From NCBI RefSeq assembly GCF_047511655.1, contig NC_133387.1:19338353-19402352 (forward strand): a DNA stretch of 64,000 bases, given 5' to 3'. Each line of letters opens with the position of its first letter. The first letter of the stretch is position 1. A model generated the notes under the pieces. The model searched no databases and was not told the DNA's origin. It saw only the letters and a program-made list of their open reading frames with translations. The position numbers and the translations under genes were made by a program. This document shows, one piece after another, positions 11,160-21,959 of this stretch. The DNA comes from Castor canadensis (taxonomy: Eukaryota; Chordata; Mammalia; Rodentia; Castoridae).

Positions 11160-11490
11160 ACGCTGGGAAGAGCCATAGATGGGAAAATATGGGTCCTGTT
11201 TGCTTGCAGAGTTCTAGAGAACTGCCATGCCTTAAGAACCAAAGGTCCCCACACCTCAAGCCTGAAAGCTATAAAACAAGCGACAGTCAAGAGCCATGGT
11301 TCCTGACACCCTGGATTCAAGAGCTGTAACACTAGCAATAAGCCAACCCAAGTACCCAGAACTATAAGTCTCTGGCTTCTAACGCATGGAGCTAAGCCCC
11401 CACCTCTCAGGGCTTGGGGCTGTAAGCCTCTGAGTCTGCCAAGCCAGCTCCTAGGCCATGGGCCTTCAAGGGCCCGGGATTGTCATCATT
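11160..11490 (+). mobile_element. Possible ERV LTR fragment
   Basis: Quasi-repeated units around agctataaaacaag, agagctgtaacactagc and agaactataagtctc resemble the U5-side repeats of some ERV1 LTRs (gagctgtaacactc words). No clear ends were found. Confidence 0.35.
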
Positions 11491-11579
11491 AAAATAGTTA
11501 TTCCTTACCTAGTCATGGTATCTGTCTGGGTAGAACAAAAGGATCCCATCCACCTTACTGGTAATACCACTGAGGTTAC

Positions 11580-12235
11580 AAAGTCAGAAGCCTAGGGGTC
11601 ATTCTGTATACTTCCTTCAGTTGCCAACTTCTGTTCATTGTACCTCACAAATATTTTGGAACCCTGTTCTTCTTCTCTGCTATCATGCCATTACCCTCTG
11701 CAGGTATCTGCAGTACTCATACACTGGGTATTTTGCAAGTCTTCAAAATGGTCTTCCTGGTTTCCATCTCATCCCTTTCTCATGGATTCCCAAAGTGATT
11801 TTCAAATACACAAAGCAGGTCATATTCTTGTCCTGATAAAATTTCCCAATGATCTTCTATTGCCTAAAAAATGTCATTTGGAAATTTCGTGACACTTCTA
11901 GGTCTGGTTTAGGCTGCTTCTTTAAGTTCCTTACCCACTCTGTTCCTCTAACACCCTTTAATCATTCTGAACTGTTTTTCATCCTCCAGATGCAGAATCT
12001 TTCTTGTACCATGTACCAATGTCTTTGCACCTACTGTTCTATCCTCTTGCAATGCTCTTTCCTTTCTACTCCATCCCCCTGTTGACCATCCACCAAATTA
12101 ACCTCCAAACATGATGCTCTTTCAAGTCTCAGGACCTGCATTAGTGCTGCCTTCATGTTGTTATCCTTGATAACTTCCCACCACCACAGCTGGTTCAGGG
12201 ATTCCTTTTCCCACATTCCCATATTTTATAATGGT
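11580..12235 (+). mobile_element. L2 LINE 3' fragment
   Basis: Colinear with the ancient L2 3' region: taggggtcattctgtatac, aatgatcttctattgcc, atcctcttgcaatgctctttcc and cattagtgctgccttc. The pattern is pyrimidine-rich and very diverged. Confidence 0.65.
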
Positions 12236-12309
12236 TCTATGTCAATTGTCTCCTCACTAAAACTATTAGCTTCTTATAGTAAATTGCTATTTGAAAGCCC
12301 CCAGTTAGT

Positions 12310-12655
12310 CAGGTATGGTGACTCATGCCTATAATCTCAGCTGCTTGGAGGCAGAGATAGAAGGATCAAGGTTTGAGACAAGCCTGTGCCACCCTGCGAA
12401 GTTAGTGGTTAGTGAGACTGTATCTCAAAGAACAAGTCAGGCTACATGGTTCATATCTATTATCCCAGTTATACTCAGGAGTGGAGGTAGGAGGAATGTT
12501 GGCTTGAGGTCAGCCCTGGGCAAAAGTGAGACTCTACCTGAAAAATAAGCTAAAGAAAAAAAAAAAAGGCTAGGGGTATAGTTCAAGTGGTAGAGTGCTT
12601 GACTAACAAATAAAGACCCTGAGTTCAAACCCCAATACCACCAAAAATGTAAGAA
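12310..12655 (+). repeat. Trimeric B1-B1-ID SINE
   Basis: The first B1 unit runs about 12310-12430, the second about 12437-12540. After the linker gaaaaataagctaaag comes an ID-like unit (gttcaagtggtagagtgctt ... gagttcaaaccccaatacc). It lies inside the L2 block that resumes downstream. Confidence 0.85.
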
Positions 12656-12799
12656 TAAATAAAATAAAAGCTCCTAGTGAGTCACACAGACCTTGGAATA
12701 CTGGCAGCCTCTGGTGGAATAGGAAGCAAATTTGTCCTAAATTTTTCCCTAGGGACACACAACCATAATGTAGCAACTGGGCCCTGTGGAAGAGCTTCG

Positions 12800-13200
12800 T
12801 TCGTCCTTAGGCTGGATGATTCCATTAGTTTCCTAACTGGTCTTTCTGCCTCCAGTCTTACTGATTTCCAATTCACCTTACACACTGTAAGCAGATCATT
12901 TTCTCCTTTCCCCAAAACCCTTCCTGTCCTTGTCACTGTCCTGTCACTGCTATGTCACATCTTCCTTCTCTCTGAATTTTTGCTGGTGTGATCTTCTCCT
13001 TCAATAATATCTTTATCCCCCTCCTTTTCTGGTTTTCTTCCTTGCCTTCAAGCATCAATTCAGGCATCATCTTCTACCACCCCATTCCTACCCCAGGATG
13101 GATTACAAGCCCCTTCTGTAATCTCCCATAATATACTATCATTTTTCTTCACATAGATGAGGAGATAGTCAGTAGAAGTTTTACTGAATGACTAAGGATG
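12800..13200 (+). mobile_element. L2 LINE 3' fragment
   Basis: Resumes the L2-like pattern: tagtttcctaactggtcttt, ctgcctccagtcttactg, then a tail region ending near 13200. Confidence 0.6.
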
Positions 13201-13229
13201 AGGAAAGGTCAAGCTACTGCCTCCTAACT

Positions 13230-13620
13230 TGTTATGGTTTGGATCTCAAATGTCCCCCCCGAAAGCTCATGTGTTGAAGGCTTCCTTCCCAATACAGCAA
13301 TATTCAGAAGTGGGGCCTTTGGGAAGTGATTGGATTATGAAGACTCTGGCCTCATGAATGGGTTAATCCATTTATGGTTTCATAACTTAATGAATTTGGG
13401 GGCAAGGTTTTGTTGTAAAAGCCAGCCCTGCTCTGCTTCCTGACCACCATGAAGTGAGCATCTCTGCTCCACTGTGCACTCATGTTCTGTCTTACTACAG
13501 GCCCACGATTGGTGCAGACACCCTTGCACCACTGAAACCATGAACCAAAACAAATCTTCTCTTATAAAGTTGACTAACTAAAGTATTCTATCACAGCAAC
13601 AGAAAGCTGAGTAACACATA
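13230..13620 (+). mobile_element. MaLR (MST/THE1-type) LTR
   Basis: Starts tgttatggtttggatctcaa, continues gtggggcctttgggaagtga and catgaatgggttaatcc, and ends with aagctgagtaacaca after an AATAAA-free tail. Words and order match MST-type MaLR LTRs. Solo copy, no interior seen. Confidence 0.8.
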
Positions 13621-14404
13621 CCCAAACCAGAATACATTGTGAGCTCCCTGAAGACACCTTCATAAACTACCACTTCCCATCTTCTTTCTCTGAAAATCCT
13701 GAGATAAGAAGGGGTTTGGTCTTCCTTTCCTTATATATAGATAACAAATATGAATGTGAAGAAGGTATGCACTCTATTTCCTTTTTTGGTCCTGAGAAGG
13801 GCATGTGCCTCAATTATGCATGACTTAAAACAAGACACCTAATAGGGGAGAGTAATGTAAAAATGCTGATTGCAAATTAATTCATATAATCAGAAAGAAT
13901 CTGGATTGTTTTCTGGGCATAGTATGACTATGTGACTTCAGCCTTGGGCAGGCAGTGTGGGGGGAGTGAGGAGCACTCCAGGAGAGCCAAATTCTTTCTG
14001 TGGGTGAGGAAAGAGCAGAGCATTTGTCCTCTCCAAAGAATGCTCAGTTTGAAACTGTGTTCATACAGGAACAAGAAGGCACTGATTGAAATAAACTACT
14101 GAACTGTTCAGGACATGATGTAAACTCAGAAACAAAGGGCAAGTGAAAACAAATGCATAAAATAAATAAGTTACAGAAGGATGATTCCAGATTAACACAA
14201 AGCTGTTGTGTGCGTGATTTCTTCTCTTTGTTTGGCTTCTGGCACTCTTTGGTGATGTGTTTTGTGTCTTCTCTTCCCACTTCACTGAGAGTTGAGACTT
14301 CAGGAAGAGAATGATAAACAATGGAAGGCATAGCATGCTGATGAAGTTCAGGAAAGACGCCCAAACAAATCGCCCCAAATCTAATTCCTACATCACCAAT
14401 GACT

Positions 14405-14560
14405 TGCTGTGTGGTAGTAAGCAAGTTATACAACTTGCCTGAACCTGAGTTTCTTCACCTTTTAAAATAGAAATAATAACACTTTCCTTGGAATACTGTG
14501 ACTATTCAGTGAAATATCATGAATTTAGCATAAAGCACTTAAAAGATATTCTGGCAGTAT
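14405..14560 (+). repeat. MIR SINE
   Basis: gacttgctgtgtggtagtaa, acctgagtttcttcacc and gcataaagcactt follow MIR order. Confidence 0.65.
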
Positions 14561-14583
14561 TAATAGGATGATTGGACAGAAGA

Positions 14584-14780
14584 ATGCTGGTGGCTCACGC
14601 CTGCAATCCCAGCTACTCAGAAGGCAGAGATCAGGAGGATCACAGTTCGCAGCCAGCCTGGGCAAGTAATTCATGAAACCCTATCTTGAAAAAACCCATC
14701 ACAAAAAAGGGCTGGTGGAGTGGTTCAAGGTGTAGGCCCTGAATTCAAGCCCCAGTACCACAAAGAAAAAGAAAAAGGAG
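14584..14780 (+). repeat. B1-dID composite SINE
   Basis: B1 half (ggtggctcacgcctgcaatc) followed by an internally deleted ID half: the A box runs straight into ggtgtaggccctgaattcaa, skipping the usual gcctagcaagcat part. The same deletion marks the copies at 19.3 and 25.0 kb. Confidence 0.9.
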
Positions 14781-15029
14781 CTATTCAATAAAGATGTATC
14801 AATTGAGTACAGCACCAATGAATTGTATTAATAAGTTCATATGGAAAAAAGTTCATATGGCAGTATTGATTCAACCATGTTGCCCAACTCCAATACACTT
14901 TTAAATTGCACATGTAATAAACATACAAGTAGTAATAAGACTAATTTAAATGCTTTTGAAATTAGAATGTTGCCGTAGCTGCAGGAACTTACAGTTGAAT
15001 TTTACTCTGATTTTAAGATTTCCATCTCT

Positions 15030-15097
15030 TTTGGGGATGTAGCTCAGTGGTAAAGTACTTGCTTAGCATAGACAGTGCGCTGGGGTCAATCTCCTGC

Positions 15098-15098
<1 letters not shown>
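15030..15098 (+). repeat. ID SINE
   Basis: ggggatgtagctcagtggta followed by a B box variant ctggggtcaatctcc. Its 3' tail is the adjacent CA microsatellite. Confidence 0.8.

Positions 15099-15137
<39 letters not shown>
15098..15137 (+). repeat. (CA)n microsatellite
   Basis: About 20 uninterrupted CA units directly at the 3' end of an ID SINE. Confidence 0.95.
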
Positions 15138-15142
<5 letters not shown>

Positions 15143-15329
15143 TCTCTCTGGGTATAAGCATGACAACTCCAAAGCAAGGCAACTTTTTAGAGGGCGCTGA
15201 AGATTGAATCCAAGGCCTTACAAATGCTAAGTATGCACTCATAAATCCTAATGAAATAGAAATATGGACCCTCATGAGGACAAGAGAGGATAGGTCCTTA
15301 TGCCCTTAATCCAGAACCTGTTACCCACC

Positions 15330-15655
15330 AAGAGTCTCCCTCCTACCTAACATGTGGAATGTGCTGTCCCTCATCCCAGTATCTTATCACAAGATTAAAA
15401 AAAATACCAGATTTGGAATGACGCCATGATATCTCCAAGGGCAAACTGGCCACTGATTTGTATCTTACATGGGAAAAATCTCCTTAAACCATCCTCATGA
15501 TTAACAAAAAATTACCAGACCTCAGTCCACTCCAAAAAGCCTGTAAATGACCTATTCTTTTCTCTACCTGACTTTCCTACAATTAGTGCTCTCTCCCTTT
15601 CCAGGATCCCTGTTTCCTTCCAATTAAAACTTGCTTGAATTGTGATCATCAGGAG
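15330..15655 (+). mobile_element. Possible ERV LTR fragment
   Basis: Ends with tttccttccaattaaaactt then gcttgaatt, resembling the R-U5 end of several ERV LTRs with a one-base change in the poly(A) signal. The upstream part is unrecognised. Confidence 0.4.
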
Positions 15656-15659
15656 AAGC

Positions 15660-15790
15660 AGGGACCAGAAGGGGTTAAGGGGGGAGGGGCAGTGAATATG
15701 ATCAAACTATATTATATACATGTGTGAAATGTCATAATGGAACCCATTATTTTGCACAACTAATATATGCTAATTTTAAAAACTAAAAAG
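15660..15790 (+). mobile_element. L1 3' end, plus strand
   Basis: ggggaggggcagtgaatatg, atacatgtgtgaaatgtcat and taatatatgctaattttaaa are the complement-oriented relatives of the 3' UTR at 8.76 kb. Only about 130 bases remain. Confidence 0.7.
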
Positions 15791-15811
15791 TTTTTTTTAA
15801 TGAAGAACATA

Positions 15812-15908
15812 AGGCTGGGGGTATGTCTCAAGTGGTAGAGTACCTCCCTAGCAAGCACGAGACCCTGATTTCAAACCCCCCCAAAAAAAACAAAGAAAAA
15901 GAAAGATG
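15812..15908 (+). repeat. ID-like SINE
   Basis: aaggctgggggtatgtctca and agtggtagagtacc, with an A-rich tail. Confidence 0.9.
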
Positions 15909-15979
15909 AACATAAACAACAACAACAAAAAAATCAAAAACCTTTTGCCTGAAAGTCTGTGCTCTAGGCCTCGTTTTCA

Positions 15980-16545
15980 TTTCTATAACCACAATTATAA
16001 TGAAAGTCCTCTCCCATCTCATATCACTATTTATTGGGTCTAATTTGCAACATCAGGGGCTGCCCTCAGAAGAGGACCTCCTGGCTAACAACAAAATTGT
16101 AAAGAGTAGCCTCATTATAAAGCCAGAAGGGAGAGTGACATAGGTGTGGCATGCAAATGTGGCATTGTAATTTGCACCAATCACAGCACAGCTTCCAGGT
16201 CCACCAATCACAAAGCGTTACATAATGACCAGTCCTACATGATGACCAATCACAAGCCTTGCACGGCACCAATCATAAGCTTTCTCTTAAGTCACTCAGT
16301 CCTGGCCTGAGTGAGAATAGCCGCAGGGTAAGCACCATCATGGAGAGTTTACTGAGGCTTATCTTGCCTACAGAGAAGTCTTCTAAAGCCAGTGCAGTCT
16401 GTATAGAGCGATCATGAGTAGAATGAGTCCTCCTGACAAAGATGTCATGGCCAGCAGCTAAGACTGCCGTGTTCCTTGCAGCTGAAGAGTTCTAAGCTGC
16501 TGTGTTTCAGAGTGATAGTTTAGCAGTCACCAAAAGACAGGCTGC
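15980..16545 (-). mobile_element. Solo ERV-type LTR, copy B, with NF-Y array
   Basis: Read on the minus strand: four TGATTGG boxes within about 100 bases (plus-strand CCAATCA words starting near 16178, 16204, 16243 and 16270), an octamer ATTTGCAT at about 16153-16160, a TATA-like CTTTATAATG near 16115, and an AATAAA about 80 bases further (near 16030). This is the U3-R order of an LTR. It is homologous to the opposite-facing copy at 8.1-8.76 kb. The U3 end is cut by a SINE at 16549. No viral coding remnant is attached. Confidence 0.65.
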
Positions 16546-16548
16546 TTA

Positions 16549-16765
16549 GGTTGGGCTTGATAGTGCATGCCTGTGATTTCTGCTACTTGGTTGATGGAGG
16601 CAGGAAGATAACAAGTTCTAGGCCAGCCTGGGGAAAATTAGTAAGACTGTATTTTAAAATAAAAACAAAAGGGGCTGGAGGGTGTGGCTCAAGTGGTAGA
16701 GTACTTACCTAGGAAGCTCAAGGCCTATTCCCAGTATCACCAAAATAATAATAATAAATGTAAAT
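16549..16765 (+). repeat. B1-ID composite SINE
   Basis: B1 unit with an extra duplication-like insert (tggttgatggaggcagg), then gctggagggtgtggctcaag and a taa-repeat tail. Confidence 0.85.
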
Positions 16766-16844
16766 AAATAAATGTAGTTGACAACTCCCAGCAAAAGGCA
16801 GCCACAAAAGTGGCTGACAGTTATCAATCAAAGGGTCAAACTAG

Positions 16845-16930
16845 GGCTGGGAGATTGGCTCAAGTGGTAGAGCACCCGGGTAGCAAGTGAGAGGCCCTTA
16901 GTTCAAACTCTAATACTGCCAAAAAAGCGG
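16845..16930 (+). repeat. ID-like SINE
   Basis: ggctcaagtggtagagcacc and agttcaaactctaatactgcc. Confidence 0.9.
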
Positions 16931-17039
16931 GGAAAGTCAAACCAGCCTGGCCCCCAACACCTTAAGAAGGAAAAGTATACATAAAAGGGTACTTAGAGTA
17001 ATAAAAAAAAAAAACTATCATTCACACTAACGTTATTAT

Positions 17040-17410
17040 TAACATTATTTAACAAGGCTTAACTTGTAACAAAATGCCCCTAGGGTGGGTTCAGTTCCTC
17101 TAACCTGTCTCAGTTCCCGGGTGTTTTGAATCGTGGCTCCAATTGCAGGGTCCTCAGCTAGACGCCTATCGCCTGCAACCAAATGGTTCGTTCAGGAGGC
17201 AGGTGTAAAGACCGTTCATCACCTAAGGGCTAGCCAGAGACCTGGAAACCAATCTGTTCCGACAAGACAGCTGCAAGGGAAGAAAGGCCCTAACAGCTTT
17301 TGGAGAGTAAAGGAAGACAGACCTTGGGGTGATTGTCCAAGGCTCTGAAGCTGGAAAGCTAGGAGGTTGTTAAAGCAGCAGCCTGCAGCCCCAGTCTGTG
17401 GTTAGGGGTG
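17040..17410. other. CpG-bearing unique segment of unknown origin
   Basis: Stands out in base composition from the AT-rich repeats on either side and keeps several CpGs (for example at 17116-17240). A 71-codon plus-strand frame (17133-17348) shows no family resemblance that I recognise. It could be the remains of the ERV interior belonging to the LTR at 16 kb. Confidence 0.35.
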
Positions 17411-17498
17411 CTACTGTAGAACATAATCCAAGTTAGACTATCATAGTGCCATGCCAACTAGCTTTAAGATCATTTAACTTTAGTTATGACGATTTAGC

Positions 17499-17757
17499 TC
17501 AGTGATTATCAAAATTGTGGGTTGTGACCTATAGGTAGGTCTTGAAATCAATTTTTGGGAATATTCCTTAAATATTTTACTGAAAAAAATAGAAAATAGA
17601 ATAGAGGAGGAAATATCAGAATGTTTCATGAGAAATGAAAGGATATCAGATTTTTAAAAATTTGCTTTTGGTGTATTTTTTATAGTGTAAATGAGGTCAC
17701 CATGTAAAATGTATTCCCAACTAGAGGTCATGCAAAGAAAGTTTGCAGGCTGTAGCT
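17499..17757 (+). mobile_element. Possible hAT-type MITE
   Basis: cagtgattatcaaaattgtg, gggttgtgacctataggtag and tcttgaaatcaattttt resemble a common mammalian hAT (Charlie-group) fossil. The terminal repeats are worn. Confidence 0.45.
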
Positions 17758-17821
17758 GTCACTAGTTTTCCTTGCTTATATTTCTTGGGATCCTACCAAA
17801 CAACTTAATGGTTTTTAATTA

Positions 17822-17982
17822 AAGCTGGTTTGGTGGCTTACACCTGTAATTCCAGCTACTGAGGAGGCAGAGATTGGTAGGATCATGGTTTGAGGCCAAC
17901 TGGGCAAAAAATTGGCTATACCCATCTCAAAAAAACAAAACAAAACAAAAAAAACAAGCCATCCCTAGTACTGCCAAAAAAA
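17822..17982 (+). repeat. B1 SINE with ID-tail remnant
   Basis: ggtggcttacacctgtaatt B1 unit, an (aaaac)n tract, then ccctagtactgcc, the last bases of an ID-like unit. Confidence 0.8.
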
Positions 17983-17999
17983 GTTTTCCTTTTAAAAGT

Positions 18000-18203
18000 C
18001 AGGTGTGATGGTGCACACCTATAATCCCAGCCATGTGGGAGACATAGGTAGGAGGATTGCAGTCTGAGGTTGGCACTGGTAAAAATGTGAGACCATACCT
18101 GAAAATAACCTAAGGCAAGAAGGGATGGAGGTATGGCTCAAACAAGGCCCTGAGTTCAAACTCCAGTCCTGCAAACAATACTAGAAATAAATAAATAAAT
18201 TGA
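18000..18203 (+). repeat. B1-ID composite SINE
   Basis: B1 (ggtgtgatggtgcacaccta), linker gaaaataacctaaggcaag, then a shortened ID-like unit and an aaat-repeat tail. It abuts the previous copy, so the two together resemble a trimer. Confidence 0.85.
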
Positions 18204-18631
18204 CTTCCCATGTAAAGAAATGCATTGGTTAAAACATGAATTCAGTCTGCTTGATAGCTTTATTTCTTTTTTTGAATTAATAAATTGGCATTCTGATTTT
18301 ACAGGTATCAATTTCATATGAATTATTTTTAGCATACGTCAAAGTTCACACTGCCCACATTGCACCAAGTAATTAACAAGACAGTCTTCCAGGCCAACAA
18401 ATCTGAGACTAAAAACTAGAACAGGTCCATTTCAAAGCACATGCATGCTTACAATCTTTTCCCTGTTCTCTTAACTGTCTCCCATGTACCTATTCTCCAC
18501 CAAGAAGTTTGGATAATCTTTTTCTACAACATATATCTGATCATGACACCCTCTTATTTTAGCCGATTAGTGATGCTTCATTTTATTAGAATGAATCAAG
18601 TGAAACTGCTAGTTGAAGGAAAATTAACCAG

Positions 18632-18956
18632 GTACAGTGGCTCACATGTGTAATCCCAGCTACTCAGGAGGTAGAAATTGGGAGGATCATAGTTCTGGGC
18701 TAGCTGAGATGGGCGGGGAGTTCACAAGACCCCACCTCAACCATTGAAAAGCTGGGCATGTGGTACACACTTGTCATTCCAGTTATATGGGAGATGGAAA
18801 TAGGATGGCAGTCCAGGACACCCCAGACGAAAAAAGGGGAGAACCTATTCCGAAAACAACTAAAGCAAAAAGACTGAAGGCATGGTTCATGTGGTAGCAT
18901 GCTTGGGTAGCAAGCTTGAGGCCCTGAGTTCAAACCCCACTAAAAAAAAAATTTTA
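18632..18956 (+). repeat. Trimeric B1-B1-ID SINE
   Basis: Two B1 units start near 18632 and 18752. The linker gaaaacaactaaagcaaaaa joins an ID-like unit ending gagttcaaacccc plus an A tail. Confidence 0.85.
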
Positions 18957-19104
18957 TGTTGATCAATCCATTTTTAAAGCATAAACTACTTACCTATAAG
19001 GACTTGTATGATCTAGACCCAGCCTCTTCTTGCCCTTTTACCCATGTTGATAATACCTTTATAATGCAAAGAATTTTTCAACTTTTAAAATTGTAACCCT
19101 TAGT

Positions 19105-19226
19105 AAGAAATATATTTTACAGGCTGGAGGCATGGCTTAAGAGGTAAAGGGCTTACCTAGTAAACTGAGGGCTTAGAGTTCAAACTTCAGTACTACCAAA
19201 AAATAAAAGAAGAAATACATTTTACA
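19105..19226 (+). repeat. ID-like SINE with target-site duplication
   Basis: ID-like unit flanked by 17-base direct repeats, aagaaatatattttaca (19105-19121) and aagaaatacattttaca (19210-19226), with one mismatch. Confidence 0.92.
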
Positions 19227-19344
19227 TTCAGGATACACACACACACATATCAGCAAATGTAATGTGCTTCTTGTCTTGATTTGAACACTACTTCCTACAA
19301 GTAGAGCTATGAGTAGCTCTTTCTACAAGTTTTCTCTAGCCCAG

Positions 19345-19542
19345 CGTAGGTGGCTGGCTCACGCCTGTAATCCTAGCTATTCAAGAGACAGAGATCAGGA
19401 GGATCGAGGTTGGAAGCCAGCCTGGGTAAATAGTTCTTGAGATCCTATCTCGAAAAACTCTTATAAAAATAGGGCTAGTGGAGTAGCTTAAGGTGAAGGC
19501 CTTGAGTTCAAGCCCCTGTACCTCAAGGAAAAAAGAAAAAGG
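19345..19542 (+). repeat. B1-dID composite SINE
   Basis: Same internally deleted ID half as at 14.58 kb (agcttaaggtgaaggccttg). Confidence 0.9.
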
Positions 19543-19544
19543 TT

Positions 19545-20320
19545 TTTTCTACCACCTGGGACAATGGACCCCACCTTACCCTTGATTTTGTGTCACAGCA
19601 TCTCATCCACCATGTATGACACTTTGCACAATTTACAGTTCTATATTTACTTATTTATTCGTGAAAAAAAAAGAGAAAAGCAGTTGCTGGTATCCAGAAG
19701 TGGGCCTGATACATAGTATGTATAGGGTTCAGTACTATCTGTGGTTTTAGGCATCCCCTGGGGGTTTTGAAACATATTCCCCGTGGATAAGGGGGGAAAC
19801 TTCTGTACAGCTTTAGCCTCACTCTAGTCTGTCCTCCCTGAAAGTAAGACATGTTGAGATTCCCAATCCTAGACTTATGCCCTTCCCCCATTTCTAGAAA
19901 ACTCCTAATCCAGACCGAAGCTCTGTTTCTTTGGATTCTATCCAGAATCACCCAACCAAAGCCCAATCCTTTACATCCTTTCTAACACCCTCTTCTGAGA
20001 CTTCCCACACACTTCCCATTGTATGTGTCCTTCACAGCAATGAGTAGTCAACCCAACTTGTTCATCTAAAAGTGTGTTCCTCGTGTGTATATTTCCTGGT
20101 CCTCTTATAGTACACTTGGCACTAGGCGATACTTAATAAGCATCTCAGATAAGTACATGAGAAAAAGAATCATTAGTTAAGTAATTTTTACTTCCTGGAC
20201 TACAGTGGAGGACACATCTGGATGGATGGCTGACCTTTTCTGCTTTCCAGGAGGTACTGTCAGGCCTTGCTGGGTGACTTCATAGCTATTGGCTTTCATT
20301 ACCACAACCTCCATAAACTC
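19545..20320. other. Intergenic, no gene seen
   Basis: Mostly unique, pyrimidine-rich sequence. A weak L2-like 3' pattern occurs near 20030-20150 (cacttggcactaggcgatac). No splice-flanked reading frame. Confidence 0.4.
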
Positions 20321-20324
20321 AGGG

Positions 20325-20405
20325 GGGTTTTTTGGCAGTGCTGGGGAATCAAACCTAGGCTTCACACATGCTGGGCAAGTGCTTTACCATAAGCAACACC
20401 CTGTC
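20325..20405 (-). repeat. ID SINE, minus strand
   Basis: ggcagtgctggggaatcaaa and caagtgctttacca are the complement of an ID unit. Confidence 0.8.
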
Positions 20406-20649
20406 TCGATTTTTTATGATTATAATATTAACACATGCTCATTACAGGGCACTTAGAAAACACAAAATAATATGAAGAAAAAAGACTGAAACTAGCCACA
20501 ACCCACTAGTCAGAGATTTTGATTTAACTCTATTAGGACATATGGGTATTACTATAAATTATTAATATTGTATAAGCAGTAGTGTATTGTGAGCATTATC
20601 TTCATCATGAAATAGTCCTTAAACCAACATTTTCTGTTAGTTTCATTCA

Positions 20650-20683
20650 GAGACCATTTATATGCTGAGACCATTTATATGCT
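20650..20683 (+). repeat. Tandem duplication, two 17-base units
   Basis: gagaccatttatatgct occurs twice without mismatch, followed by gaga. Confidence 0.95.
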
Positions 20684-20884
20684 GAGAACTCAAAAGCCAA
20701 CATATTATTCCAGTGTGCATGAATATATGGTCCTAAATTTATGTAACTTATCTCATATACTGAATATTTAGATTTCTTCTAATTTTTTATCGTTACCAAC
20801 AATTTGATAAACATCTTTATATATAAATATTTGTCTATGTCCTTTAGAAAAGCTTTGTAGAAGCAGCATTAATAGCTTAGTATG

Positions 20885-21225
20885 TGAGCCAGGAGTGGTG
20901 GCTCACACTTGAAATCCCACCTACTTGGGAGGTAGATATAGCAGGATCAAGGTTTAAGGCCAGCCAGGAACAACCAAACAAACAAAAGTCAGTGAAACTC
21001 TATGTCAAAGAACAAGACAGGCATAGTGGACACTCCTGCAATACCAACTAGTCAGGAGGCATAGGTAGGAGGATTGTGATCTGAGGCTGCTTTGAGCAAA
21101 TGGTGCAAGATCCTATCTGAAAAATAACTAAAGCAAAAAGGCCTAGAGGTGTGGCTGAAGTGGTAGAGCTCTTGCCTAGAAATGCAAGGCCCTGGGTTCA
21201 AAATCCCAGCACTGCCAAAAAAAAG
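20885..21225 (+). repeat. Trimeric B1-B1-ID SINE
   Basis: Units start near 20886, 21021 and 21142. The linker is gaaaaataactaaagcaaaa. The first B1 carries an (acaa)n insert before its end. Confidence 0.9.
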
Positions 21226-21317
21226 GTATCTTAGGATGTGTAGACTTTTTAATACTCTCCAAAGAGATAGTAAAATTGCTTTAAATATTTTTGAGCATTT
21301 TTTTTGTGTGTTTGTTT

Positions 21318-21397
21318 GTAGCAGAAGCTGGCCTTGAACTCAAGATCCTCCTTAGCCTCCCAAGTGCTGGGATCGTAGGTATGCATGGCCAGTTGAA
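21318..21397 (-). repeat. B1 fragment, minus strand
   Basis: gctggccttgaactcaagat and cctcccaagtgctgggatcg are B1 complement. Confidence 0.8.
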
Positions 21398-21523
21398 AGA
21401 CTTTTCCATTTACACTGCTGCTACAGTATGTACTGACTTTCAACCTTCACCAGTGCCAAATAACAAAATTTCTAAATTGATGCCATTGGAAAATGTTTTG
21501 TTTTTTTTTTAAATAGTACCTCA

Positions 21524-21650
21524 GGCTGGGGTTGTAGCTCAGTGATAGAGCACTTGCCTGACATGCATGAGGCACTAGGTTCAATCCCCAGCACTGCAAA
21601 GAAAGGAGGGAAGGAAGAAAAGAAGGAAGGAAGGAGGAGAAAGAAAAAGT
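21524..21650 (+). repeat. ID SINE with purine microsatellite tail
   Basis: ggctggggttgtagctcagt to caatccccagcactgcaaag, then a GGAA/AGAA run to about 21650. Confidence 0.9.
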
Positions 21651-21860
21651 TCCTTATTCCAAGTTGCATTTTTAGTTGCTACTGAAGTTTTTGAAATTGT
21701 TTAAATACAAAGTCTTCCTTACCCTATCTTTAAAACATAATTAAATACAACATAATACCTTAAATGACCTTGCAGTTGTATAACATAAACTCTTTATTAT
21801 AGAACCAAAATATGAACCAAAATAGGACAAAGTCTAATTCTGAAAGAATATCTTACATTC

Positions 21861-21957
21861 TGGGGCTGGAGGCATGGCCAGAGTGGTAGAGCACCTGCCT
21901 AGCAAGCACAGGAACCCTGAGTTCACACCCCAATACCACCAAACAATAACAACAAAA
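21861..21957 (+). repeat. ID-like SINE
   Basis: ggggctggaggcatggccag, agcacctgcctagcaagcac, and an aac-rich tail. Confidence 0.9.
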
Positions 21958-21959
21958 AA

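Noticed and set aside
10814..11338. 174-codon minus-strand frame, Leu- and Cys-rich
   Set aside because: It passes through a GCA/GTG-rich tract and an ID-like SINE; the Leu runs are the reverse complement of gcag repeats.
12677..12991. 104-codon plus-strand frame and its 84-codon antisense
   Set aside because: Overlaps an ancient L2 fragment; no coding signature.
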